Counted from the first letter of the stretch, positions 9,071-18,719 are shown. The stretch is 64,000 nucleotides of DNA from Pacificibacter maritimus (GCF_003814915.1 NZ_RKQK01000001.1:1070031-1134030), one strand, 5' to 3'. The notes: generated from the sequence alone by a model not told the origin. Translations and numbers: made by a program.

Positions 9071-10234
9071 ATGACCACTTCACAAGCGACTGCAAAACCG
9101 ACAGCTTGCCTTGTGCTGGCAGATGGTACTGTTTTCTACGGCAAAGGGTTTGGTGCAACAGGCACCACCACAGCTGAACTTTGCTTCAACACTGCGATGA
9201 CAGGCTACCAAGAAATCATGACAGACCCGTCCTATGCAGGTCAGGTTGTCACTTTTACCTTTCCTCACATCGGCAACACTGGCGTGAATGCGGAAGACGA
9301 CGAAACACAAGATCCTGTTGCTGCAGGCATGATCGTCAAATGGGATCCGACTGATCCATCCAATTGGCGCACGGAAACCGAATTGGGACCGTGGCTGGAA
9401 AAACGTGGGCGCATCGGCATGGGCGGCGTAGACACACGCCGTTTGACCCGCGCGATCCGTCAACACGGCGCACCACATGTGGCAATGGCCCATGACCCAG
9501 AGGGCAACTTCGACATCGAAGCTTTGGTCAAAATGGCACGTGACTTCCCTGGCCTTGAGGGCATGGATTTGGCCAAAGACGTCACCTGCGCACAGTCTTA
9601 CGTTTGGGATGAAATGCGTTGGGCGTGGCCTGATGGCTATCCAAAGCGTGACAGCAAGGGCTTTAAAGTCGTTGCTATCGATTTCGGTGCCAAACGCAAC
9701 ATTTTGCGCTGCTTGGCCTCTGCAGGATGTGACGTTACCGTATTGCCCGCGACGGCCACAGCCGAAGATGTTTTGGCCCACAATCCTGATGGCGTGTTCT
9801 TGTCAAACGGTCCTGGCGATCCTGCGGCAACGGGCACATATGCCGTGCCGATGATCAAAGGTGTATTGGCCGCTGACATGCCTGTGTTTGGTATTTGCTT
9901 GGGGCACCAAATGTTAGCTTTGGCCCTTGGGGCGAAGACCATAAAAATGAACCACGGTCACCACGGTGCCAACCACCCTGTGAAAGACAATGACACTGGT
10001 AAAGTAGAAATTACATCTATGAACCACGGCTTTGCAGTGGATGCGCAATCCCTGCCCTCAGGCGTCGTTGAGACCCATGTATCGCTTTTTGATGGGTCGA
10101 ACTGCGGTCTCAAAGTTACAGGAAAGCCTGTATTTTCGGTACAATACCACCCAGAAGCCTCTCCTGGCCCGATGGACAGCTATTACCTGTTTGAACGCTT
10201 CGCTGAGGCTCTGAAAGAACGCGCCAACGCTTAA
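9071..10234 (+). CDS. carA: Carbamoyl-phosphate synthase small (glutaminase) subunit
   Basis: CarA hydrolyses glutamine and channels ammonia to CarB to make carbamoyl phosphate for arginine and pyrimidine synthesis. The 387-residue protein has the N-terminal CPSase_sm domain (LVLADGTVFYGKGFGATG, FNTAMTGYQEIMTDPSYAGQ) and a C-terminal class I glutamine amidotransferase domain with the nucleophile C276 in GICLGHQ and the H360/E362 pair in YHPEASPGP. ATG 9071 follows AAAGGGAG. It is monocistronic here with its own terminator; carB is not in the window. Confidence 0.97.
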   Translation: MTTSQATAKPTACLVLADGTVFYGKGFGATGTTTAELCFNTAMTGYQEIMTDPSYAGQVVTFTFPHIGNTGVNAEDDETQDPVAAGMIVKWDPTDPSNWRTETELGPWLEKRGRIGMGGVDTRRLTRAIRQHGAPHVAMAHDPEGNFDIEALVKMARDFPGLEGMDLAKDVTCAQSYVWDEMRWAWPDGYPKRDSKGFKVVAIDFGAKRNILRCLASAGCDVTVLPATATAEDVLAHNPDGVFLSNGPGDPAATGTYAVPMIKGVLAADMPVFGICLGHQMLALALGAKTIKMNHGHHGANHPVKDNDTGKVEITSMNHGFAVDAQSLPSGVVETHVSLFDGSNCGLKVTGKPVFSVQYHPEASPGPMDSYYLFERFAEALKERANA

Positions 10235-10255
10235 AAGCGCTTGATATCACAGATG

Positions 10256-10291
10256 GAAAGCCAGCCCTTTTTAGGAGGTCTGGCTTTTTTT
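10256..10291 (+). terminator. Rho-independent terminator after carA
   Basis: Imperfect hairpin AAAGCCAG...CTGGCTTT closing directly onto a T run. Confidence 0.75.
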
Positions 10292-10362
10292 ATGCGCAAT
10301 TGTATCTAAACCAACAAAACCAATGACGTTTAGCTGGGAGTCTCCCCAATTCTGGTGAGTGG

Positions 10363-10377
10363 TTAACGCGCCATTAA
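10363..10377. promoter_or_regulatory. Full CtrA-type box (TTAA-N7-TTAA)
   Basis: Exact TTAA at 10363-10366, seven bases CGCGCCA, and exact TTAA at 10374-10377, 61 bases before the glycosyltransferase start. This is the full consensus for the alphaproteobacterial response regulator CtrA. Function is inferred from the match and its position in a promoter region. Confidence 0.5.
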
Positions 10378-10437
10378 CTAACTTGAGTCACAACACATAA
10401 GGGCAAATGACTGCCTGTGTAGGGGTCTCAAAATCAC

Positions 10438-12894
10438 ATGGTGCAACAGCGGCACGGTATCTTTCAGTCAAAAATGCATGGTCGCCGCGTAAAACATGCG
10501 CAATTCAGCACCATTGCAGGTCAGACAGGTCTGCGTGCTGACCTAGAGAAAGCACGCACTCCGATCGGGCAAATGTTGGTCGATATGGGTGCGCTGAGCC
10601 CAGAAAATCTGATTCGTGCCACAGCCATGCGGCAACGCCAAGACGCGCGCCTTGGAGACATCTTATTGGCGCATAATATGGTCGATGAAACGACACTGTA
10701 TAATGCGCTCGCCAAACAATACAGGTCCGAAGTCGCTGATTTCACGAAACAAAAGCCTGATGTTCGCCTCATTGATCTTTTGGGGGCGGATGAATGTTTG
10801 CGCAAAGGGCTTTTGCCTTGGGTGAGAGTTGGCTCTTGTGTGGTCATAGCCTCGTGCCGACCAGAGCAATTCGAAGAATTGCGCCCAAGGTTGACCGCAC
10901 TGTTCGGACAAGTCCGCATGGCCGTTGTTTCGGAAACAAACCTGCACGAAGCCTTGATGAAATCACGTCAACGCAAATTGGCCCAAGCCGCAGAAACACG
11001 CGTCGCAGCTCATGAAAGCTGCCGCGAATTGGATATCGCGCGCCTGCTACGCATACTCTCTGGCGTCTGTTTTGTTGCCATTGTCGCAACCATTGCAGCC
11101 CCTCGCATAATGTTTTTGGCGCTCGTGTGTTGGGCCATCGTCGTTTTGATCATAACCTCGGTACTCAAATTGGCCGCAGCCTTTGCGCAGGCACGCGTAT
11201 CTCGTCAACGCCAATCCACATTTGCAACAGGGCGCGGCGCATATAAATTGCCCACAGTGTCGATCATGGTGCCGTTGTTTCATGAAAATGAAATTGCAGG
11301 ACGCTTGATCACGCGCTTGTCACGCCTCACGTACCCGCGCGAACTTTTAGACATCTGTTTAGTTGTCGAAGAAGATGACGCGATAACCCAAGAAGCCGTT
11401 GCACGCACAGAATTACCGCGTTGGATGCGCACCATTATTGTCCCTCGCGGTGGCGTGAAAACCAAACCTCGAGCGTTGAATTTCGCATTGGATTTTTGTC
11501 GCGGCTCAATCATTGGTATCTATGATGCGGAAGATGCGCCAGAACCCGAACAGATACATAAAGTGGCACATCACTTTGCACATGCCGACCCTAAGGTCGC
11601 ATGCGTGCAGGGCATTCTAGATTTTTACAACGCGCGCACCAACTGGTTGGCGCGGTGTTTTACCGTTGAATATGCTTCGTGGTTTCGCATCATTTTACCA
11701 GGCTACGAACGCATCGGTCTTGTGGTGCCTTTGGGGGGCACCACTTTGTTTTTCCGCCGTGATGCCATTGAAAAACTCGGCGGTTGGGATGCACATAATG
11801 TCACCGAAGATGCCGATTTGGGCATTCGCTTGGCCCGCCACGGATACCGCACCGAATTGATCCGTACCGTCACGGATGAAGAAGCAAACTGCCGCCTTTG
11901 GCCGTGGATCAAACAAAGATCGCGCTGGCTTAAAGGCTACGCCATGACATGGGCGATGCATATGCGTAGTCCGCGCAAACTTCTTGCAGATTTGGGGTGG
12001 TGGAAATTTTTTGGAGTGCAAGTTTTATTCTTTGGAACGATTTCAAACTTTATCCTCGCCCCTTTGCTGTGGTCGTTTTGGGCCATGCCATTGGGCTTGC
12101 ACCACCCCTTGCAAGACGTTGTTCCCAACGATGCATTTCTAGCTCTGGGGGGGCTATTTTTGATGTCAGAAGTGGTCACCATCGCGATTGGCATGTTGGC
12201 CACATCAACGCCAAAACATCGCGGCATGTGGAAGTGGGTGCCTACCTTGCATTTTTATTATCCTTTGGGCACGCTTGCTGCGATCAAAGGCCTGTGGGAA
12301 GTGGTCACGCGGCCATACTACTGGGATAAAACAGCGCATGGTCTACATGATCTGCATGATCTGCATGATCTGTCCGACGACCTATCGATGCAAGACACGC
12401 CCGCGCCACTTGAAACAAAAGCAGCATTTTCCCATGTCGATGCGACATGCCAAAATGATGATCCACTGAGGGTAACGCCCCTTACGTCAGCGAAAAAATT
12501 ACCAGCCTCACCAGAGCCTTACCAAAAATCAGAACCATTGATTTTAGGGCGTCAACTTCAAGTGGTTGCAGGTAAAACAGCAAACGATACCGCCCCACCA
12601 ACAGTGCCCCCCAAAGTATTTTACACGCAAAGGGCACAACTCGCCGTCGGGTTTGCAGAACCCTCAATCAATTTCAGTCATGCGCCCGCAAAGCCGCATT
12701 GGCAGAGGCGCAAATTGACATTTGGCTTGGCCTTACCTGATCACCAGACACGCCAAGAGAGAGAAGATATGGAAAAGATAAGCACGCAAAGTCAACCCGA
12801 TTGGGGATCACAGCCAGCACATGCCAAGCCCGATGCGCTGAAAGCTGTGCTAAAACGGCTGAAAGCAACAGACAAAAAAGACCAACCAATTTAG
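10438..12894 (+). CDS. Membrane family 2 glycosyltransferase with N-terminal GspE_N-like domain and long C-terminal tail
   Basis: An 818-residue protein. Residues 40-175 resemble the N-terminal domain of type II secretion ATPases (TPIGQMLVDMGALSPENL, RLGDILLAHNMVDETTLYNALAKQY). Two membrane helices follow near 205-248. The GT2 catalytic domain at about 272-500 has DAED (363-366, donor and metal binding), TEDAD (456-460, catalytic base) and QRSRW (493-497), the QxxRW signature of processive, synthase-like GT2 enzymes. Further helices lie at about 525-620. The last 170 residues are low in hydrophobicity and look disordered. It probably makes or exports a surface polysaccharide; donor and acceptor are unknown. 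A CtrA-type box lies upstream. Confidence 0.85.
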   Translation: MVQQRHGIFQSKMHGRRVKHAQFSTIAGQTGLRADLEKARTPIGQMLVDMGALSPENLIRATAMRQRQDARLGDILLAHNMVDETTLYNALAKQYRSEVADFTKQKPDVRLIDLLGADECLRKGLLPWVRVGSCVVIASCRPEQFEELRPRLTALFGQVRMAVVSETNLHEALMKSRQRKLAQAAETRVAAHESCRELDIARLLRILSGVCFVAIVATIAAPRIMFLALVCWAIVVLIITSVLKLAAAFAQARVSRQRQSTFATGRGAYKLPTVSIMVPLFHENEIAGRLITRLSRLTYPRELLDICLVVEEDDAITQEAVARTELPRWMRTIIVPRGGVKTKPRALNFALDFCRGSIIGIYDAEDAPEPEQIHKVAHHFAHADPKVACVQGILDFYNARTNWLARCFTVEYASWFRIILPGYERIGLVVPLGGTTLFFRRDAIEKLGGWDAHNVTEDADLGIRLARHGYRTELIRTVTDEEANCRLWPWIKQRSRWLKGYAMTWAMHMRSPRKLLADLGWWKFFGVQVLFFGTISNFILAPLLWSFWAMPLGLHHPLQDVVPNDAFLALGGLFLMSEVVTIAIGMLATSTPKHRGMWKWVPTLHFYYPLGTLAAIKGLWEVVTRPYYWDKTAHGLHDLHDLHDLSDDLSMQDTPAPLETKAAFSHVDATCQNDDPLRVTPLTSAKKLPASPEPYQKSEPLILGRQLQVVAGKTANDTAPPTVPPKVFYTQRAQLAVGFAEPSINFSHAPAKPHWQRRKLTFGLALPDHQTRQEREDMEKISTQSQPDWGSQPAHAKPDALKAVLKRLKATDKKDQPI
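12346..12372 (+). repeat. Three tandem copies of a 9-base repeat inside the glycosyltransferase gene
   Basis: CATGATCTG occurs three times in a row, encoding HDL-HDL-HDL at residues 637-645, exactly where the membrane part ends and the tail begins. In-frame slippage would change length without a frameshift. Confidence 0.9.
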
Positions 12895-12895
12895 G

Positions 12896-13576
12896 CTAAC
12901 GATCGTTTTCTGCATCGATTTTAAGACGAGTCATAAAGGCTTTGGAAATATGGGTGCTCAGAGCGGCATGCGCTGCCGCGCCATCCCCTGTTTCAATGGC
13001 GTGAACAATAGTATCATGTTCCGCAATGGCTTCTTCGCCGCGCCCTTCCGCTGCCAAAGATGTGGTGGCCAGCAAAGCCATCGAGCGGTGCACCAAATCA
13101 AGCTGTTTCACCAAATACCGATTGTGCGACGCCAGATGGATTTGTTTGTGAAAGCGCCTGTTCGCGCGTGACAGTGCATCGGGGTCATCGACCAAGGCAC
13201 GGTCTTCTTCGACCATGCCGCGTAAGACAGCGATTTCTTCTGGTGTCGCATGGCGCGCTGCCAATCGTGCTGCCAACCCTTCCAATTCGGTACGCACCAC
13301 GTATAGATCCGCCATCTGATTATGATCCAACGAGGCCACGATCAAAGACCGCCCATCGCGGGTCAACATAGATTGCGTTTCCAGCCGTTGAAGCGCCTCG
13401 CGAATGGGGGTGCGCGACACACCAAACCGTTCGGCCAATTCACTTTCAACCAAGCGATCACCAGGACGATAGATACCAGTATCGATGGCATCCAAAATCA
13501 AACTATACGCATCTTTATGTGGTCCAGCAGACCCCGTTAAACTGCTTTTATTGAGCGCGTTGTTCGCAACTGGCAT
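12896..13576 (-). CDS. GntR family transcriptional regulator (FadR/FCD type)
   Basis: A 226-residue regulator with an N-terminal winged helix-turn-helix (RPGDRLVESELAERFGVSRTPIREALQRLE, about 37-66) and a C-terminal all-helical FCD ligand domain. FCD metal-site residues are visible as D..R (VVRTELE region), H in RRFHKQIH, and later H residues in AEHDTIVHAI and THISKAF. Such proteins usually repress catabolic genes and respond to small carboxylates. It is divergent from the HAD nucleotidase gene and convergent, almost touching, with the glycosyltransferase. The effector and targets cannot be told from the sequence. Confidence 0.9.
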   Translation of the reverse strand: MPVANNALNKSSLTGSAGPHKDAYSLILDAIDTGIYRPGDRLVESELAERFGVSRTPIREALQRLETQSMLTRDGRSLIVASLDHNQMADLYVVRTELEGLAARLAARHATPEEIAVLRGMVEEDRALVDDPDALSRANRRFHKQIHLASHNRYLVKQLDLVHRSMALLATTSLAAEGRGEEAIAEHDTIVHAIETGDGAAAHAALSTHISKAFMTRLKIDAENDR

Positions 13577-13680
13577 CCGTTTTCCTTTGGCTGTGCGGTT
13601 TGACCATAAACGCCTGAAGGATCAAGCTTCAACCCTTAGTTACGCTTGCGCGTCTTAGGCGAGCAGAGTAGCAAAGACCT

Positions 13681-14352
13681 ATGGTTCAAAAACAGTTTTC
13701 TCATGTCCGCGGATGGATCTTTGATCTGGACAATACACTCTATCCCCCAGAGACATCCCTATTTCCGCAGATCGAAGTGCGGATGACAGATTGGGTGGCC
13801 AAAGAATTGGGCGTCACCCCCGATCATGCCTCGCGATTGCGTACGCAATACTGGCGCGATTTTGGTACAACACTGTCGGGCATGATGCATCTGCATGACA
13901 CTGACCCTTTGCCCTATCTGACCTATGTGCATGATATTGATTTTACGGTGTTATCGCCTGATCTTTCCCTGCGCTCCGCGATTGATCAGTTGCACGGACG
14001 CAAGATTGTCTACACCAACGGATCTGCGCCCTATGCTGAAAAAGTGTTACAAGCGCGCGGCCTGTCAGGACTTTTCGATGCAGTCTATGGCATTGAACAT
14101 GCAGGGTTTCATCCTAAACCCAATGCCCAAGCCTATGCGCAAATTTTACAACTGGATGGCATGCACGCTCCAGAAGCAGCCATGTTTGAAGATGATCCGC
14201 GCAATCTAAAAGTACCGCATGATCTGGGGATGAAAACCGTGCATGTGGCGCCTGAAAAAGACATGCATATCGCACCTTTTATTCAGCATCACACGGCGGA
14301 TTTAACGGCTTTCTTGCGTAAAATTCTGGGGCATCCGCCTGAGACAGCGTGA
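13681..14352 (+). CDS. HAD-superfamily pyrimidine 5'-nucleotidase
   Basis: A 223-residue HAD hydrolase of the pyrimidine 5'-nucleotidase (Sdt1-like) group. Motif I is FDLDNTLYP (nucleophile aspartate at residue 15, DLD...T), motif II is IVYTNGS, and motif III/IV is HPKPNAQAY with FEDDPRN. The DNTLYPP form and the helical cap after it are characteristic of this subgroup, which removes phosphate from nucleotides. The stop overlaps an in-frame GTG of the next gene, but that gene more likely starts 72 bases downstream. No regulation can be inferred. Confidence 0.85.
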   Translation: MVQKQFSHVRGWIFDLDNTLYPPETSLFPQIEVRMTDWVAKELGVTPDHASRLRTQYWRDFGTTLSGMMHLHDTDPLPYLTYVHDIDFTVLSPDLSLRSAIDQLHGRKIVYTNGSAPYAEKVLQARGLSGLFDAVYGIEHAGFHPKPNAQAYAQILQLDGMHAPEAAMFEDDPRNLKVPHDLGMKTVHVAPEKDMHIAPFIQHHTADLTAFLRKILGHPPETA

Positions 14353-14423
14353 CGCTTGGACATCTGACGCAGAACGCCCTAGATGAAGCATCAAGACGTC
14401 TGAGACAGCGAAACGGAGCCACT

Positions 14424-15650
14424 ATGAGCACATCATCCCCAAAAGCACAGCGCGAACAGGTGGATATCCTTGTGGTCGGCGGTGGCATTGCAGGCCTCAC
14501 CGCGGCCGCGGCTTTTGGCGCAAGCGGCTTCAAAACGCTGATCGTAGATCCGCAAAGACCTGTGACCGTCAGCGATGCTGACAACACGGACCTCCGCTCG
14601 ACTGCCTTTTTACGCCCCGCCCGTGATCTGTTTGAAAAGATTGGGATTTGGGATGATCTTGCCCCCTATGCCACACCGCTTGAAGGGTTGCGCATTGTGG
14701 ACACCCTTGTCGAGAACGGCCAGCCTCAGGTTCGCTCAGAACGCCAATTTGAAGGGCGCGAAACGGCCGATGCGCCTTTTGGTTGGAATTTTCTAAACTG
14801 GCGGATGCGCGAAGCATTGGTACAGATTTTACCAAAAATTTCAAATACGACCGCCAGATTTGGTGTGGGTTTCAAATCCATTTTAACCCGCACAGGCAGT
14901 GCGATTGTCACCTTGACCGATGGATCAACAGTAAATGCAAAGCTGGTGATCGCAGCAGATGGCAGGCACTCTGCCGTACGCGATGCTTGCGGTATCGGCG
15001 CCTCCATCACGCGCTATGGGCAAAAATCTTTGGCCTTCACCGCCTTTCACGATGCCCCGCATGGCAATGTATCGACCGAAATTTACCGCGACGGCGGCCC
15101 GTTCACCATGGTGCCTTTGGCAGATATTAACGGGCGGCATGCCTCTGCAATTGTTTGGATGAACAAAGGCCCCAAAGCCAACGCCCTTTTGACACTCGAG
15201 GCCAAGGATTTTAACGCGCAGATGACTGATCGCGCAGCAGGTCTTTTGGGGCAGATGGAGCTGGCCTCTCAAAGAGGCATATTTCCGATCGTGACCCAAG
15301 TGGCAGATCGTCTATCGGCGCAACGTGTTGCCATCGTGGCAGAAGCCGCCCATGTTCTGCCGCCCATTGGCGCACAGGGCTTGAACACCTCCCTGAATGA
15401 TATCGCAGAACTTTTAACCTTATGCGAAGACGCGCCCGATCGTTTGGGGGATGATGTTATGCTGAATACCTATGCACAGGCCCGTCACCGCGATATCAAA
15501 GCCCGTGCAAAGGTCGTCGATCTGTTCAACCGTGTGGTGCGTTCTGATGCTCCGTTGTTGCAATCGGTGCGCTTGCTAGGTTTGAAAACAGTCCACGATA
15601 TTAAGCCCTTACGATTGGGCGTTATGCGCGCGGGTCTTGGGCCATTGTAA
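14424..15650 (+). CDS. UbiH/UbiF/COQ6-type FAD-dependent hydroxylase
   Basis: A flavoprotein monooxygenase of about 408 residues, probably hydroxylating the ubiquinone ring precursor. It has the Rossmann GxGxxG (VVGGGIAGLTAAAA) at the start, the DG motif in AADGRHSAVRDACG, and the C-terminal FAD ribityl-binding motif in AEAAHVLPPIGAQGLN. The more common GDAAH is AEAAH here, a form I associate with this family in related bacteria rather than a defect. ATG 14424 is chosen since GGAGCC precedes it; a GTG at 14349 overlaps the upstream gene. Which ring carbon it hydroxylates cannot be decided from sequence alone. Confidence 0.85.
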   Translation: MSTSSPKAQREQVDILVVGGGIAGLTAAAAFGASGFKTLIVDPQRPVTVSDADNTDLRSTAFLRPARDLFEKIGIWDDLAPYATPLEGLRIVDTLVENGQPQVRSERQFEGRETADAPFGWNFLNWRMREALVQILPKISNTTARFGVGFKSILTRTGSAIVTLTDGSTVNAKLVIAADGRHSAVRDACGIGASITRYGQKSLAFTAFHDAPHGNVSTEIYRDGGPFTMVPLADINGRHASAIVWMNKGPKANALLTLEAKDFNAQMTDRAAGLLGQMELASQRGIFPIVTQVADRLSAQRVAIVAEAAHVLPPIGAQGLNTSLNDIAELLTLCEDAPDRLGDDVMLNTYAQARHRDIKARAKVVDLFNRVVRSDAPLLQSVRLLGLKTVHDIKPLRLGVMRAGLGPL

Positions 15651-15918
15651 CCACGGGTCATCTGTTGACGCTTTGCGCGCCGTCGCGCGGGGCGCCTGAA
15701 ACAGGCCCTAGGGCGGCCTGTGCATAAACGACACGCTTAAGTGATTACATTGAAAGTGACGCGCAAGCCTCTGGACAAATTAATACTTTTAGCTCTAGCC
15801 TTACTCAATAGACGTGAAACCATAGCAATAAAGGTCTCTTTAGAAGACTTGCTGGTTTTGAAAAAACGTCATTTGAGGCAGCGGACGGATACGTCCAACA
15901 ACATACGAGGCAGAGCAT

Positions 15919-17058
15919 ATGCCCACCGAAGATATCATTGTGATGGGCTCGTCCATCATCAATAACCCTATTGGATATGCCTACGACAACCGTGGTGACT
16001 CCAATGATTATGTAGATGTGCGTGGCGGCGAAAATGTATTTGCGCCCGATGCAGTCGTCGTTTTTACGGCGGATAACATTTCGAACAATGGCGAATTTAG
16101 CAGCAACAGTCAGATCACTGACATCGTGGTTTATGCCTCGGCTGCTGATTATGTAAACGGCATCCCGCTTTACACCTATGACATCGCGCCCTCGCAAAAC
16201 CCGTGGTGGTGGGGCAACAACGATGACACAGGTGAATTGGTCAGCGGATCGGTGCGCGCCATGGGCGACACTTATATCAACGTCGCAGCCGATGGATTTC
16301 GGTCCAATGATCCAGGCGCACCAGACCTAGACCAACTTTTCATCGCACCAGGTGTGGATCTGTCTGATCCGGGCACCGATATCATCATGCAAGACACCGA
16401 TGTGGATTATGACGGCGATGGCGTTATTTCTGGCAACGAAAACGGCAATGATACCTTTTCGATTGAAAATAATGTTTTTGCCGAAGCAGCGATTGCAGCC
16501 GCGATTTGTTTGACCCGCGGCACTTTGATTGACACCCCTAAAGGCCCGATGTTCATCGAAGCTTTGCAAGAAGGCGATCAGGTCAACACGCTGGACAACG
16601 GCCCTCAGACCATTCGCTGGATCGGCGCACGCAAAATGCGAGCCGAGGGCACAATGGCCCCAGTGTTGATCAAAGCAGGCGCTTTGGGCAATGTGCGCGA
16701 CCTGAAAGTCTCACAAAACCACCGCATGTTGCTGCGCGGACCTCAGGCGCAAGTACTATTCGGTGAACGCGATGTTTTGGTCGCCGCCAAGCATTTGGTC
16801 AATGACGACAAAATTCGCCTGCAATCTGGTGGTGTGGTCGAATATTTCCACATGCTGTTTGACGACCATCAAATTATCTTTGCTGAAAGTTGCCCAACAG
16901 AAAGCCTGTATCCTGGCAAAGAAGCGCTAGAAGCGGTTTCCGTCGAAGCACGCGACGAAATTTTGGCGATTTTCCCTGAGCTAGAACAAAACATAGGCCA
17001 ACTTTCGCGCTATGAGTTGAAAGCATGGGAAGCAAAAGCCCTAAAACACGCCGTTTAA
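15919..17058 (+). CDS. Hint-domain protein with calcium-loop-like N-terminal region
   Basis: A 379-residue protein with no signal peptide. Residues 1-190 are very acidic and rich in D, N and G, with a DxDxDG calcium-type loop, DYDGDG (163-168). The C-terminal half is a Hint (Hint_2) domain starting at C197 in AAICLTRGTLIDTPKGPM, with DQVNTLDNGPQTIRWIG, the B-block LKVSQNHRMLLRG and FHMLFDDHQIIFAE. Hint domains are the self-splicing or autoprocessing fold of inteins and hedgehog proteins. Stand-alone versions with acidic, calcium-binding N-termini are frequent in Rhodobacteraceae, often on RTX-like exported proteins. The export route and any cleavage event are not known. Confidence 0.8.
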   Translation: MPTEDIIVMGSSIINNPIGYAYDNRGDSNDYVDVRGGENVFAPDAVVVFTADNISNNGEFSSNSQITDIVVYASAADYVNGIPLYTYDIAPSQNPWWWGNNDDTGELVSGSVRAMGDTYINVAADGFRSNDPGAPDLDQLFIAPGVDLSDPGTDIIMQDTDVDYDGDGVISGNENGNDTFSIENNVFAEAAIAAAICLTRGTLIDTPKGPMFIEALQEGDQVNTLDNGPQTIRWIGARKMRAEGTMAPVLIKAGALGNVRDLKVSQNHRMLLRGPQAQVLFGERDVLVAAKHLVNDDKIRLQSGGVVEYFHMLFDDHQIIFAESCPTESLYPGKEALEAVSVEARDEILAIFPELEQNIGQLSRYELKAWEAKALKHAV

Positions 17059-17155
17059 ATGAACGTCGAAAGACCCTGCGGGCGGCATAACACTTGCCCC
17101 CCGCGCCATGCTCACTTAGAACGCGGATAAACCTGATTTAGCTGGAGCCCGCGTC

Positions 17156-18670
17156 ATGCTTGACACCATCGAATACACAAGCCCAAAGCCCAAAGTCATC
17201 GCAGGCGCGAAGCACGACTGGGAATTGGTCATCGGTCTTGAAATTCACGCACAGGTGCAAAGCCAAGCCAAGCTGTTTTCTGGCGCCTCCACCCTCTTCG
17301 GCAATGAGCCAAATTCAAACGTGGCTTTCGTTGATAGCGCCATGCCTGGCATGCTGCCTGTCATCAACGAGTTTTGCGTCGAACAAGCTGTGCGCACAGG
17401 ACTGGGCCTGAAAGCTGAAATCAATCTGTTTTCTGCCTTTGATCGCAAAAACTATTTCTATCCTGACTTGCCGCAGGGCTACCAAATCTCACAACTCTAC
17501 CATCCCATCGTGGGCAATGGCGAAGTCTTGGTTGATATGGAACCCGGCGTGGCGCGCAAAGTGCGCATCGAGCGCATTCACTTGGAACAAGACGCGGGTA
17601 AATCCATCCACGATATGGACCCGACCATGTCTTTCGTTGATTTGAACCGCACAGGCGTGGCCCTGATGGAAATCGTGTCTTTCCCTGACATTCGCGGCCC
17701 CGAAGAAGCCGCCGCTTATGTGCTGAAACTGCGCCAAATCCTGCGCTACTTGGGCACCTGTGATGGCAATATGCAAAACGGATCAATGCGCGCAGACGTC
17801 AACGTCTCTGTCTGCCGCGTGGGTCAATACGAAAAATTCGCGGAAACAGGCGATTTCAGTCACTTAGGCACCCGTTGCGAGTTGAAAAACATGAACTCCA
17901 CACGCTTTATTCAAGCCGCAATTGACTATGAGGCACGCCGCCAAATCGCCATCATCGAAGACGGTGGAGAAATCAAACAGGAAACACGCCTGTATGATGC
18001 CGATAAAAACGAAACACGCTCTATGCGGTCCAAAGAAGAAGCGCATGATTACCGCTACTTCCCTGACCCTGATCTATTGCCTTTGGAAATTGAACAGGCT
18101 TGGGTCGATGACATTGCGGCATCTTTGCCTGAACTGCCTGACGAGAAAAAAGCGCGTTTTGTCACTGCCTTTGGCCTGTCCGAATATGACGCAAGCGTTT
18201 TGACCGCAGACACCGCCAATGCCGCCTATTTCGAACGTGTTGCCGAGGGCACAGACGGCAAACTGGCCGCAAACTGGGTGATCAATGAATTGTTTGGCCG
18301 TCTGAAAAAAGACGACAAAGATATTTCTGACAGCCCTGTATCGGCTGAACAATTGGGCGGTGTGGTTAAGCTGATCAAAGCAGGTGATATTTCTGGCAAG
18401 ATCGCCAAAGACCTGTTCGAAATCGTCTACACCGAGGGCGGCGATCCTGCAAAAATCGTGGAAGACCGTGGCATGAAACAGGTTACAGACATGGGCGCTA
18501 TCGAAGCGGCTGTTGACGAAGTGATCGCCGCCAACCCTGCGCAAGTGGAAAAAGCCAAACAAAACCCGAAACTTGTCGGGTTCTTCGTGGGCCAAGTGAT
18601 GAAAGCATCGGGCGGCAAAGCCAACCCAGCGGCGGTCAACGAATTGGTCACCAAAAAGCTGGGTCTGTAA
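17156..18670 (+). CDS. gatB: Asp-tRNA(Asn)/Glu-tRNA(Gln) amidotransferase subunit B
   Basis: GatB is the kinase and tRNA-binding subunit of GatCAB, which turns Glu-tRNA(Gln) or Asp-tRNA(Asn) into the correct amide form. The 504-residue protein shows the N-terminal catalytic cradle ([54 protein letters not shown]) and the C-terminal YqeY tail domain ending in [19 protein letters not shown] 20-residue extension precedes the usual start of homology, so a downstream start is conceivable, but ATG 17156 after GGAG is good. gatA and gatC are not adjacent. Confidence 0.97.
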   Translation: MLDTIEYTSPKPKVIAGAKHDWELVIGLEIHAQVQSQAKLFSGASTLFGNEPNSNVAFVDSAMPGMLPVINEFCVEQAVRTGLGLKAEINLFSAFDRKNYFYPDLPQGYQISQLYHPIVGNGEVLVDMEPGVARKVRIERIHLEQDAGKSIHDMDPTMSFVDLNRTGVALMEIVSFPDIRGPEEAAAYVLKLRQILRYLGTCDGNMQNGSMRADVNVSVCRVGQYEKFAETGDFSHLGTRCELKNMNSTRFIQAAIDYEARRQIAIIEDGGEIKQETRLYDADKNETRSMRSKEEAHDYRYFPDPDLLPLEIEQAWVDDIAASLPELPDEKKARFVTAFGLSEYDASVLTADTANAAYFERVAEGTDGKLAANWVINELFGRLKKDDKDISDSPVSAEQLGGVVKLIKAGDISGKIAKDLFEIVYTEGGDPAKIVEDRGMKQVTDMGAIEAAVDEVIAANPAQVEKAKQNPKLVGFFVGQVMKASGGKANPAAVNELVTKKLGL

Positions 18671-18693
18671 CGCTTTTACATTTACATGAAATC

Positions 18694-18719
18694 GGGCGGT
18701 CAAATGGCCGCCCTTTTTT
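18694..18719 (+). terminator. Terminator after gatB
   Basis: Stem GGGCGGT/GGCCGCCC (one wobble pair) followed by TTTTTT. Confidence 0.8.

Noticed and set aside
14349-14423. Extended start of the UbiH-type gene at GTG 14349
   Set aside because: Overlaps the end of the upstream gene and lacks homology-like content; ATG 14424 has a good ribosome site.
15741-15965. Plus-strand frame before the Hint gene
   Set aside because: Overlaps the Hint start in another frame; composition not coding-like.
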